The position numbers and the translations under genes were made by a program. Shown here piece after piece: positions 1 to 7,576 of a DNA stretch of 62,042 bases. Source of the stretch: Parachlamydia acanthamoebae (lineage in GTDB: Bacteria; Chlamydiota; Chlamydiia; Chlamydiales; Parachlamydiaceae); assembly GCF_000875975.1 (NCBI RefSeq), contig NZ_BAWW01000011.1, positions 1 through 62,042 on the forward strand, read 5' to 3'. How positions within the stretch are numbered: the stretch's first letter is position 1; the number at the start of each line of letters is the position of its first letter. The notes under the pieces are model-generated. The model was not told the DNA's origin and ran no database searches. It saw only the letters and a program-made list of their open reading frames with translations.

Positions 1-24
1 GGGAGAGTAGGTCGCCGCCAAGTC
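1..24 (+). rRNA. rrf: 5S rRNA, 3' end only (cut by window start)
   Basis: The first 24 bases match the 3' end of the complete 5S gene at 411-527, sharing the block gggagagtaggtcg and the terminal gccaagtc, with one change (gccgcc for gtcgcc). The rest of the gene lies outside the window. A terminator follows, almost identical to the one after the second copy, so the duplicated unit includes the 3' flank. 23S and 16S genes are probably just upstream, which is inferred. Confidence 0.85.
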
Positions 25-58
25 TTTTTTTATTCCATCCTTTGATGGACTATCTTTC

Positions 59-92
59 AAACCCTAATAACTCTCGTTGTTAGGGTTTTTTT
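59..92 (+). terminator. Rho-independent terminator after the first 5S copy
   Basis: A stem of aaaccctaa (59-67) pairs with ttagggttt (80-88) around a loop of about 12 nt, and a run of T ends at 92. This is the expected end of an rRNA operon transcript. Confidence 0.85.
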
Positions 93-410
93 GTGTCTTC
101 TTTTCGAAAAAAATCATCATTTCTACTCAAAAATTTAGTCATAGAAAAATTTTCTTATGTAATTTCAGGATAAAAAATTATCACGATACTTTAGAAATTT
201 AGCTATACGCAATTTTTTGCTAAATGCATTTAAAGCTAAGTTCCAATCATTAATTAGTATAGATAAAATTTTGAATATGAACTTAATGATAGCGAGGCAA
301 CTGTTAATTCAAAAAAAACAATGGATTAGTTTGTCTTTTTTCATTTTACTTAATAAAAAACAAGACATTTTACATGCATGAAAAGTGGATTTCTGCTATC
401 ATAGTATTTT
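93..410. other. Spacer between two 5S rRNA genes; no gene seen
   Basis: About 318 nt of very AT-rich sequence between the terminator of the first 5S and the start of the second. I find no tRNA cloverleaf and no convincing ORF. Because a terminator sits upstream, the second 5S probably needs a promoter within this stretch. I cannot single out a convincing -35/-10 pair. Confidence 0.5.
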
Positions 411-527
411 GCTTGGTGGCATTGGAGAAGAGGAAATACCTGATCCCATCCCGAACTCAGAAGTCAAGCTCTTTATCGCCGATGGTACTACACACGCGAG
501 TGTGGGAGAGTAGGTCGTCGCCAAGTC
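411..527 (+). rRNA. rrf: 5S rRNA (second tandem copy)
   Basis: The ends gcttggtg (411-418) and cgccaagtc (519-527) pair as helix I of 5S rRNA. The middle holds the universal block gatcccatcccgaactcag (442-460) followed by gaagtcaagc, as in bacterial 5S loops A to C. Length is about 117 nt, normal for the family. It lies about 390 nt after the end of another 5S gene and has its own terminator, so it is a tandem extra copy and not part of a complete second operon inside this window. Confidence 0.93.
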
Positions 528-559
528 TTTCTTACTCCATCTTTGATGGACAATCTTTC

Positions 560-592
560 AACCCTAGCAACTCTCGTTGTTAGGGTTTTTTT
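560..592 (+). terminator. Rho-independent terminator after the second 5S
   Basis: aaccctagcaac pairs with gttgttagggtt (12 positions, a few imperfect) and is followed by seven T. It is nearly the same hairpin as at 59-92, which shows that the flank was copied with the 5S gene. Confidence 0.88.
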
Positions 593-656
593 GTTTGATC
601 ATTCAATTTTAATGGATTAATTATAGTTCTTTTTATTATTTAGGGGATTATTAAAA

Positions 657-2201
657 ATGAATTTAGATCCGATACAAAATGCTCGTCCTAATTATGTTAA
701 CCTTAATTCTCCTAAACATTTTGAAAAATGGCGAATTTATTTCCAAAAAAAAAGTAGAAGATTTAAGTTTTTTTTTCTAAAAGTCGCCTACAATCTTGCT
801 CATCAGATCACCTTTGGAAAAACTTCAAAAAAATTTAAAGCTAAAGCCATTCATTTAAGGTGGAATTTATATAAAAATATAACCAAAAAGCATTTTGGAG
901 ATGATTTTTTGGGAAATTCTAGGAATGTTGCGCGGTATTCCGTTATTGTAGAGGCGACTGCTTATCAAGCATCGAAAAATCTACTTCAACAATGTCGTGC
1001 CGATAAACAAGCTAAAATGATGACTAAAGTCAAAGTCAAAATTCCTTTAATGGGAATTTGCTCTGGTATTAATCTAGATATTGCTGAAAGATATTTAATT
1101 AAACATGAAACGATAAATGAAATTATTGCAAGTAATCAAAAAGGAGCTTCAGCTGAAGCCATTGCAAATCAGACTGTCTTTTCCTGTATCGATCATGAAG
1201 AAGACTACGGAGTTGTTTTCTTAGAAATACTTCAAGATTTAATGAAGATGAAGCCAAGCAAATTGGATGACCCTCTTTTTTTTCAATCCTTTACTCATAT
1301 TTCTCTTTTATTAACGGAGTTAGATCCGCATTTAAAATTTTCCGCAGCTCCTGTTTCTCCCATTATAAAAAAGACCCTTTTAAAAGAATCTCCAATCAAT
1401 GATTTGCTTATTTTAGAACGAAAATTATGCGAGAAAGAGAGGAAATCAAGATCAGCCTGGCTAGGGCATGCTAAAGAATACCCAGATAGTGGGTGTGTAA
1501 AAAATGTGGAAGCCTTTCAAAAAGCAGCTTCAGACTTTATTAACAGACAATATAGAAATGCGTTGGCTCAAGTAAAGCCTTCAGAAAGTCATTCTCGTTT
1601 GATTAAAAAAAGAGAAGATGCAATCAACACTCTTAAATGGGTGACCTCTTATCTTGAATTTCAAGAAGAAGTTAAGCGCATAATCCCGAAGAAAAATGGC
1701 AAATATTTAATAAGTTCGAGAAATTATATCCGAGTTCTGAAAAAAATATCAGATCCTACCATTAGATCAGTTATGAAAATAATGCTTTTCAACCACAGTC
1801 TGAAGTCTCGCTATCAAGTGCTCGCCCGTGCTCGAGGTCTTAAATTGGAGTCATTAAAAGCCATTATGGGAGATTCTTCACTGCATGCGAGTAATGTTTC
1901 TTATCTTCAAAATCTTTCAAAGCTAGAGCCTGGTGTATATTCAGTGATTTTTCAGACTCTAAAGATAAATACAAGACATGCCATTACTTATTTTAAAATC
2001 GATGAAAATAGAGGGTATTTGTTAGACCCCAACAATATTCAAATTCAGTGTGGCGATGCGAAGCATACATTTCTGCAGTTTCAAAAACTTTTAAGTTTTT
2101 ACAAAGAACCTTTCTATGATCCTTTATCTAAATTTGCGATTTTCAAGAGAAAAAATAGAACAAATAACCTTTTGATATTTCATCGATTTACGAAAATTTA
2201 A
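657..2201 (+). CDS. Candidate YopT/AvrPphB-like (C58) cysteine protease, possible effector
   Basis: 514-residue cytosolic-looking protein with a very basic N-terminus (about residues 20-70, rich in Lys/Arg/Phe) and no signal peptide. I do not recognise it by overall sequence. The pattern fits a papain-fold clan CA protease of family C58: a Cys in LMGICSGI (Cys135), then late in the protein TRHAITYF (His441) and GYLLDPN (Asp457). The His-Asp distance of 16 residues equals that of YopT (His258/Asp274) as known from the family. C58 enzymes are type III effectors that cleave host membrane-anchored proteins. The long Cys-His distance (about 306 residues, against roughly 120 in YopT) is a problem, so a large insertion would be needed. 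Function is therefore a hypothesis. The gene starts soon after the 5S terminator and stands alone. Confidence 0.85.
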   Translation: MNLDPIQNARPNYVNLNSPKHFEKWRIYFQKKSRRFKFFFLKVAYNLAHQITFGKTSKKFKAKAIHLRWNLYKNITKKHFGDDFLGNSRNVARYSVIVEATAYQASKNLLQQCRADKQAKMMTKVKVKIPLMGICSGINLDIAERYLIKHETINEIIASNQKGASAEAIANQTVFSCIDHEEDYGVVFLEILQDLMKMKPSKLDDPLFFQSFTHISLLLTELDPHLKFSAAPVSPIIKKTLLKESPINDLLILERKLCEKERKSRSAWLGHAKEYPDSGCVKNVEAFQKAASDFINRQYRNALAQVKPSESHSRLIKKREDAINTLKWVTSYLEFQEEVKRIIPKKNGKYLISSRNYIRVLKKISDPTIRSVMKIMLFNHSLKSRYQVLARARGLKLESLKAIMGDSSLHASNVSYLQNLSKLEPGVYSVIFQTLKINTRHAITYFKIDENRGYLLDPNNIQIQCGDAKHTFLQFQKLLSFYKEPFYDPLSKFAIFKRKNRTNNLLIFHRFTKI

Positions 2202-2316
2202 TATTTTTAATATCCAGCAAAGATATAGGCTCTGATTTTTTCAGGAATGCTTTTGAAAAAAGAGATAAAAATTTATATTTCGTAAAATAAGTCTACAGAT
2301 AAAGCGATTTTTACAT

Positions 2317-2598
2317 ATGACTCTTTCACAAACCACGCTAGCGATTAAAGTGATTCCAAATGCCTCAAGAAATGCCATTTTAGGGTGGGAAAATGATGAA
2401 CTTAAAATGTATATTGCCTCTGTTCCAGAAAAAGGAAAGGCAAACGAGGCGGTTATTAAATTTTTAGCGAAATTTTTAGGTCTCAGAAAACAGCAGATTC
2501 AGATTATCCGTGGTGAAACAAACCGGCATAAAATCCTTCAAATAGAAGGGATAGATAAAACAAAATTAATAGACTATATTAATAAAAATATGGGATAG
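2317..2598 (+). CDS. YggU/UPF0235 (DUF167) family protein
   Basis: 93-residue small conserved protein. The typical family order is visible: VKVIPNASRN near the N-terminus, then VPEKGKANEAVI (about residues 37-48), then LGLRKQQIQIIRGETNRHK and a C-terminal helix. Length matches the family's usual 90-100 residues. The family fold is known from E. coli YggU, but its biochemical role is unsettled. It is monocistronic here, with 115 nt before it and about 246 nt after. The ATG at 2317 is the only sensible start; the ribosome site is weak. Confidence 0.9.
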   Translation: MTLSQTTLAIKVIPNASRNAILGWENDELKMYIASVPEKGKANEAVIKFLAKFLGLRKQQIQIIRGETNRHKILQIEGIDKTKLIDYINKNMG

Positions 2599-2813
2599 AT
2601 AATGCTAGAAAAAATGTTCTAATAACATCTCATTAAAGTAGTCTAGGCTTCTCAGCTATTTTCGAAGGGATCGCTCACATAAAATCTAGTGTTGTATTTT
2701 ATAGATCGTTTGTCTACCTTTAACAATAATTTATCTTTAGTTATTTATCTATTATATATCATTAAGACTTGTTTAGTTATTTTGTCGATAGTTTATTTAA
2801 ATAGTGTTATTAT

Positions 2814-2839
2814 TTTCTCTTTATAATTACAAAGAGAAA
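2814..2839 (+). promoter_or_regulatory. Hairpin over the ribosome-binding region of the next gene
   Basis: tttctcttt (2814-2822) and aaagagaaa (2831-2839) form a perfect 9-bp inverted repeat with an 8-nt loop. The 3' arm is the only purine-rich Shine-Dalgarno-like stretch before the ATG at 2845. Folding would hide the ribosome site, so translational control is possible. That reading is inferred from position only. Confidence 0.5.
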
Positions 2840-2844
2840 GTTTT

Positions 2845-3981
2845 ATGAATACAAGTGATTTAGTTAGCATTCCAAATGCTTTTTTAATAGCTGGAAACCA
2901 AACTTATAAAATAACTGAAAGTAAAGATTCGGATTTTGAAAAAGGAGATTCTTCAAATGATGGTTTTGATAACCCTTCTGAAACAAAATATGTCACTTTA
3001 GATGAATTTAAAAATGATTTTATTAGCAAATTAAAAGATGAACTTTCTTATGTTGAAAGAATTCAATTAATTAAAACTTATTTTTCTAAAAATGAGAAAG
3101 AATATGATCTATATATTGCTCTCGATGAAGAAAAAAAATTAGAGATTCGTCTAACCATGCAAGAGACAGCTTTTAAATCCTGTATGCTGCTCGAAAAATA
3201 TTTTCAAGAACCCAATTTAGATTCTCAACAACAAATATATCACACGTTTCGCGTATTTGAATATTCGTACGCAACAGAAAGTGAAGATAGAGTATTAAAA
3301 GTCTTTTGTTCCTGCTTAGGATCAAAAGGGGAGTTGGCATGGATTCAAAGTGGCACTCAGTTGTCAGGAAATGAAGTATTTGATCTTTATCAAATGCTTG
3401 CAGATATTCTAAAAGTCAAAGAAATGGTTCTCTATGATGACGCCCATTCTGAAATAGAGATAAGTTCAAAAAAAATTGTTAGAATTCCCATCCGCCAAAT
3501 GAAAGCTTTAGCTAGTACATCAGAAGAGGGTTATTCTTGGTATGAAGAAAAAGGAAGGTTCGAAGTGGCTAGTTTGGAAACCTATCAAACAAAACAAAAT
3601 GTGGTGAACCAAAGCTCAAAGTCTTACCGGAGTGCTATTTCTTTAATTCGCAAAACCCCCCTGAAAACAGCTGTAAAAACGCACCGCGGAGCCACAAGTT
3701 TGATCAATCGACTAGCAAAACAGTATTTGGAAGGAAATAAATCCTTAACCCTGCATCATCTTTTTCAAAAATTGGACCAGCTGACCCGTCAGGCTAAAGG
3801 AAAATCATGTAATGCGCGTCTGCTTAAAAGTTCCCATAAAGCATTGAGAGATTTAAATGCGCTTTTTGAGAAATGTATCGATGTTTTTGATACCCCCCTT
3901 ATCCTTGATAAGGAAGGAGAGGCTTTTGTGAATGCCTTAAAGCAACTACATGATACACGTATATTTGTACGCCAAGGGTAA
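2845..3981 (+). CDS. Hypothetical protein, 378 aa, possible secreted effector
   Basis: I recognise no domain. The protein is soluble-looking, with no signal peptide or membrane segment. The first 50 residues are polar and rich in Ser/Asp/Asn, as in many type III secretion substrates. Residues about 50-250 mix acidic helices and strands, and a basic region follows at about 250-300 (SAISLIRKTPLKTAVKT), then helices to the end. A hairpin overlaps its ribosome site. It sits between YggU and a secreted carboxypeptidase, with gaps of 246 and 67 nt, so it is probably transcribed alone. The effector idea rests only on composition and neighbourhood. Confidence 0.8.
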   Translation: MNTSDLVSIPNAFLIAGNQTYKITESKDSDFEKGDSSNDGFDNPSETKYVTLDEFKNDFISKLKDELSYVERIQLIKTYFSKNEKEYDLYIALDEEKKLEIRLTMQETAFKSCMLLEKYFQEPNLDSQQQIYHTFRVFEYSYATESEDRVLKVFCSCLGSKGELAWIQSGTQLSGNEVFDLYQMLADILKVKEMVLYDDAHSEIEISSKKIVRIPIRQMKALASTSEEGYSWYEEKGRFEVASLETYQTKQNVVNQSSKSYRSAISLIRKTPLKTAVKTHRGATSLINRLAKQYLEGNKSLTLHHLFQKLDQLTRQAKGKSCNARLLKSSHKALRDLNALFEKCIDVFDTPLILDKEGEAFVNALKQLHDTRIFVRQG

Positions 3982-4048
3982 TCAAAGATAGACGCTAAAT
4001 GCTTAAGACTCTAAACTTATTTTCAATATACTTTACAAGAAGAGAATT

Positions 4049-5515
4049 ATGAGAAAATATTTTTTTATTTGGCTGTTCTGTGCATTTTCATTGGCCAATT
4101 GCATTGAAGTTGAAAATAAGAATTTTGTGCAGGAGTCTTCACATGTCTTGCTTTTATCTGATCAAACGATTTCCTATACAGCGCAAATTGGCACGCTCAC
4201 TATTGGAGGGGAGGATAAAAATCCAAAAGCTCATTTATCGTATATTTCTTATACAAAAAACGCTATTGATGACCCCTCTCGTCCGATTGCCTTTTGCTTT
4301 AATGGTGGACCCGGTTCTTCTTCTATTTGGTTACATTTGGGAGCCCTTGGACCTAAGCGTATCGTTTTTGAAGATTGGCTAGCAAAAACGCCAAGGTATG
4401 CTTTAGAGCAAAATCCACACTCTCTTTTAGACCACATGGATTTAGTTTTTATGGATCCGGTTTCAAGTGGATTTAGCTCTTGCGCAGAAGGGGAAAATCC
4501 TAAATCTTTTTATTCCTATGAAGGCGATGTGAAAGCAATGTCTGAATTTATCAGACTCTATGTTACCCGCTTTAATCGCTGGGGATCACCAAAAATTTTA
4601 ATTGGAGAGAGCTACGGTGCTGTACGCGCCATCGGAATGTCTGAAGAATTAACAAGTCGACATGGGATGGAGCTTGATGGATTGGTATTAATTTCTCCTG
4701 TTATCGATTATCAGACCATTTCAGGATTAGGAGATGGTAATGATTTACCTAGCCTTTTGTATCTGCCTTCTTATACCGCGGCGGCTTGGTACCATCAGAA
4801 GCTTTCCAGTTCGCTGCTAATGCGTCCTTTGCAAGATGTTTTGAAGGAGGCGGAAACATTTGCTTTGACTGACTATGCACAGGCTTTGTTGTTAGGGGAT
4901 GGTTTAGATGAGAAAAATAAAACCAATATAGCAGAGAAAATGGCTTTCTATACCGGATTAAGTTGTGACTATATTCTGCTAAATCGTTTACGCGTTGCAC
5001 CTCACCAATTTAGAAAAGAGCTTTTTAGAAAAAATTATCGTTCAATTGGACGCTTTGACAGCCGTTTAACAGGAATAGAAAGAGAGCCATATTATTCAAA
5101 TTGTGAATCAGATCCCTGTGAAAAGATCATTAGTGGGATTTTTACCTCCACCTTGAACCAATACTTTTTTCAAGAGTTAAATTGGAAAAATGACACAAAG
5201 TATGAGGTATTGGCTAATGTGCGTCCATGGGAGTACAGTGGGGCGTCGAATCGTTATTTGAACTTGTCTTCTACTTTAGCTAGGATGATCAGTCAGAATC
5301 GTAACTTAAAGGTCTTGATTGTTTCTGGACGTTACGATTTAGCAATTCCTTATTTTAGTATTCAATATGTCGTGAATCATTTAGGCTTGGATCTTGCATT
5401 AAAAAATAATATCCAAACACAATTATATGATTCGGGGCATATGATTTATTTGGAAACAACGGAACTCATCAAATTAAATGAACAAATAAAGAAAATCTTC
5501 GCTAAAAGAGAATGA
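4049..5515 (+). CDS. Peptidase S10 (serine carboxypeptidase) family, exported
   Basis: 488 residues. The N-terminus MRKYFFIWLFCAFSLANC is a signal peptide; the Cys at its end could also make it a lipoprotein. The fold signature is clear: CFNGGPGSSS (oxyanion region, about residues 83-92), GESYGA with nucleophile Ser188, GRYDLAIPY with Asp430, and DSGHMIY with His464. All three catalytic residues are present in the right order and spacing for family S10. Such enzymes remove C-terminal residues from peptides at acidic pH and are common in eukaryotic vacuoles but patchy in bacteria. In an amoeba-dwelling bacterium it could digest peptides in the vacuole or periplasm (inference). It is probably monocistronic. 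Confidence 0.92.
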   Translation: MRKYFFIWLFCAFSLANCIEVENKNFVQESSHVLLLSDQTISYTAQIGTLTIGGEDKNPKAHLSYISYTKNAIDDPSRPIAFCFNGGPGSSSIWLHLGALGPKRIVFEDWLAKTPRYALEQNPHSLLDHMDLVFMDPVSSGFSSCAEGENPKSFYSYEGDVKAMSEFIRLYVTRFNRWGSPKILIGESYGAVRAIGMSEELTSRHGMELDGLVLISPVIDYQTISGLGDGNDLPSLLYLPSYTAAAWYHQKLSSSLLMRPLQDVLKEAETFALTDYAQALLLGDGLDEKNKTNIAEKMAFYTGLSCDYILLNRLRVAPHQFRKELFRKNYRSIGRFDSRLTGIEREPYYSNCESDPCEKIISGIFTSTLNQYFFQELNWKNDTKYEVLANVRPWEYSGASNRYLNLSSTLARMISQNRNLKVLIVSGRYDLAIPYFSIQYVVNHLGLDLALKNNIQTQLYDSGHMIYLETTELIKLNEQIKKIFAKRE

Positions 5516-5593
5516 CTTTTTTCCTAAGCAAAAATTTCAAATTAATAATCCTCGTTAAACTTTTTCAATTCTGTTGAGTAATTAGGTTAAATC

Positions 5594-6019
5594 ATGTTTT
5601 TGTCGTGTTTAGAAAAGCAAAATCAAATTAAAGAAATTTTTAAGGTTTGTTTAACCGAAGAGCTCAAGTATCAAAAAATCATTGAATTAGGGCGAGCATT
5701 GCCCCGCCTTTCAGAAAATCATAAAACTCTTGAAAATCTGGTTAAAGGATGCCAAAGCACCATGTATTTGCGTTCTTATATGGAAGAAGGAAAAGTTTAC
5801 TTTGAGGCAGAATCTGATGCTCTGATCTCATCTGGATTGGCAGCCATTTTAATTCAAGCATATAGTGGCGAAACTCCTGAAGCGATTTTGAAATGTCCTC
5901 CAGATTACTTGGAAGAGCTTGGGATTAGTGCGAGCCTGACGCCTAATCGCGCAAATGGCTTGTACAGCATTCACCTGAGAATGAAGCAAGATGCCCTAAA
6001 GTTTTTGCTAAAAAAATAA
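5594..6019 (+). CDS. sufE: SufE family sulfur acceptor
   Basis: 141 residues, the usual SufE length. SufE accepts persulfide sulfur from cysteine desulfurase SufS and passes it to the SufBCD scaffold in iron-sulfur cluster assembly in the cytoplasm. The motif VKGCQSTMYLR places the acceptor Cys at residue 53 (Cys51 in E. coli SufE). The following SGLAAILIQAYSGETPEAIL is the typical helix after the core. No other suf gene is adjacent, so this member is detached from a suf operon in this window. CsdE/YgdK cannot be separated from SufE by eye. Confidence 0.92.
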   Translation: MFLSCLEKQNQIKEIFKVCLTEELKYQKIIELGRALPRLSENHKTLENLVKGCQSTMYLRSYMEEGKVYFEAESDALISSGLAAILIQAYSGETPEAILKCPPDYLEELGISASLTPNRANGLYSIHLRMKQDALKFLLKK

Positions 6020-6024
6020 CATTT

Positions 6025-6108
6025 CTAATTCGCGTGCATTGGATTAAATTTTTATTGCAGAGGATGTTATTAAGTGTATATGGTGACCTCTAATTCGTTT
6101 ACATTGGA
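6025..6108 (+). repeat. Pair of imperfect 19-bp direct repeats before the phosphatase gene
   Basis: ctaattcgcgtgcattgga (6025-6043) and ctaattcgtttacattgga (6090-6108) agree at 16 of 19 positions and lie 65 bp apart, with the second copy ending 9 nt before the ATG at 6117. They may be regulator-binding sites or a small local duplication; nothing in the sequence decides. Confidence 0.45.
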
Positions 6109-6116
6109 GTTGCCAT

Positions 6117-7538
6117 ATGAGCAAAGCGATTTCTTCACATTTTGATTCTATTCATAGACAACTATTAGGATTCACACCTGCTAATCAGAAATATACTTTA
6201 AAACAAGCCGCACATTGCGTGGATCCTCATTCATTATGGCTTGTGAAGGGTATTTATCGACTTGTTTATTGGTGCAGGGGCAAGGGATGGATCAATCAAA
6301 AAAAAGTGCTTAATGTCCTTATCTCTTCCGAGGAGGGTCTAGGTGCAATTTCAATACAAATGAAAGAGCATAAAATGCGCATCGAGCAAATTATGTCCGG
6401 GGCTCATTACAAAATGTCCAAGCCTTTTCTTTCGCCTAAGGAAACGGCAAATCTAAATCGAATTTCCCATTTTGCTCAAATTTTTTTGTCTATTCATACG
6501 ACCAAACCATCAGCGCCTCTTCATCGTGATTTGCTACAAGTTCGTCAGGACAGTCTTTTAATTTACAAGAGGATGAGTTTTTTTGGGGAAAAGGGGATGC
6601 AAGCAGTTGAAAAATTCAAAAAATCTTCCAAAAAAACGTTGTCAAAATTCGACATCACTTTAGCGCGTGCCATTAGTCGTCCTGAGGAAAAGACTGATGA
6701 AGAATGGAATGCTCTAGAAAAGCTTACTAAAGTGGAATTAACGGAAGAAAATGGATATACACACAAACTATCTCAGAAACCCGATTGTCTTGAAAAAAAC
6801 CGGTATCCAAACATTCTGCCTTATGATCATAATGTTCGAGGGGAGTCCGATGGATCGAATTATGTCAATGCGAGTATCATTGAATTGAGGAATAAAAGAT
6901 ACATTTCCACCCAAGAGCCCTTGGAGAAGACAATATCTGACTTTTTTAACCTCATTATTCAGGAAAATGTGCAAACAATAGTCTGTCTTGTTAATTGTGT
7001 AAAAGAATCAAAAAATGAACAAACGAAAAAAAGTGTCAGATATTGGGAAGCACAGCCAGATGCTTTAAAATTGAAAAATGGCTACGAAATTTCCCTTGCT
7101 GAAACTCAGAAGGATTATTGTGATCAACAGATTGCTGAAAGAACTTTTATCATTTCAAGAGATGGTCTAGAAATCAGACGGGTGACTCAGCTGCATTACA
7201 TGAATTGGCCCGATTTTGGTGCTCCAGATGACGAAATATTCGAGGATTTTTTTAAAAGGGTTTTGGAGAAGCATCACGAAGGTCCGCTTTTGTGCCACTG
7301 CAGCGCCGGAGTTGGCCGGACGGGAACTTTTATTGCCATTCATAGTTTGTTCGATGAGGTGAATGAAAAAATACAGAACGGGATGAGTCTTTCGGACATT
7401 TTTTTGAATTTCGTCGAAACGGTTATTCGTATGCGCACATACCGTGGAAAGCTTGTGCAAACCAAAGAGCAGTATCAATTCATTAAGAATGTGATTGCAC
7501 AATGGGCCGCTCCTCCTTTGGACATCAAAGAAGAGTAA
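6117..7538 (+). CDS. Classical protein tyrosine phosphatase, eukaryote-like, likely effector
   Basis: 473 residues. The first about 190 residues are an unrecognised helical region with no signal peptide. From about 190 to the end there is a full classical PTP domain: NRYPNILPYD and NYVNASII (substrate-recognition region), NWPDFGAPDD with general acid Asp366, HCSAGVGRTGT with nucleophile Cys395 and Arg401, and a terminal QTKEQYQFI (Q-loop). All catalytic parts are intact. Classical PTPs dephosphorylate phosphotyrosine; in bacteria this form is typical of injected effectors such as YopH and SptP. In an intracellular bacterium, targeting host phosphotyrosine signalling is the likely role. The N-terminal part probably serves secretion or host targeting (inference). 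Direct repeats precede it and a strong terminator follows. Confidence 0.92.
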   Translation: MSKAISSHFDSIHRQLLGFTPANQKYTLKQAAHCVDPHSLWLVKGIYRLVYWCRGKGWINQKKVLNVLISSEEGLGAISIQMKEHKMRIEQIMSGAHYKMSKPFLSPKETANLNRISHFAQIFLSIHTTKPSAPLHRDLLQVRQDSLLIYKRMSFFGEKGMQAVEKFKKSSKKTLSKFDITLARAISRPEEKTDEEWNALEKLTKVELTEENGYTHKLSQKPDCLEKNRYPNILPYDHNVRGESDGSNYVNASIIELRNKRYISTQEPLEKTISDFFNLIIQENVQTIVCLVNCVKESKNEQTKKSVRYWEAQPDALKLKNGYEISLAETQKDYCDQQIAERTFIISRDGLEIRRVTQLHYMNWPDFGAPDDEIFEDFFKRVLEKHHEGPLLCHCSAGVGRTGTFIAIHSLFDEVNEKIQNGMSLSDIFLNFVETVIRMRTYRGKLVQTKEQYQFIKNVIAQWAAPPLDIKEE

Positions 7539-7544
7539 AAAAAA

Positions 7545-7566
7545 CCTCTCCCTAGACAGGGAGAGG
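7545..7566. terminator. Bidirectional terminator between convergent genes
   Basis: cctctccct (7545-7553) pairs perfectly with agggagagg (7558-7566) around loop agac. Eight A lie before it (T run on the minus strand) and a T run follows shortly (7572-7577). It ends both the phosphatase gene on plus and the coiled-coil gene on minus. Confidence 0.88.
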
Positions 7567-7576
7567 AAAATGTTTT

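Noticed and set aside
93-410. tRNA gene between the 5S copies
   Set aside because: No acceptor stem, T-loop consensus or anticodon arm could be found.
374-583. Open frame of 69 codons on plus
   Set aside because: It lies across the 5S rRNA gene and its terminator; chance frame.
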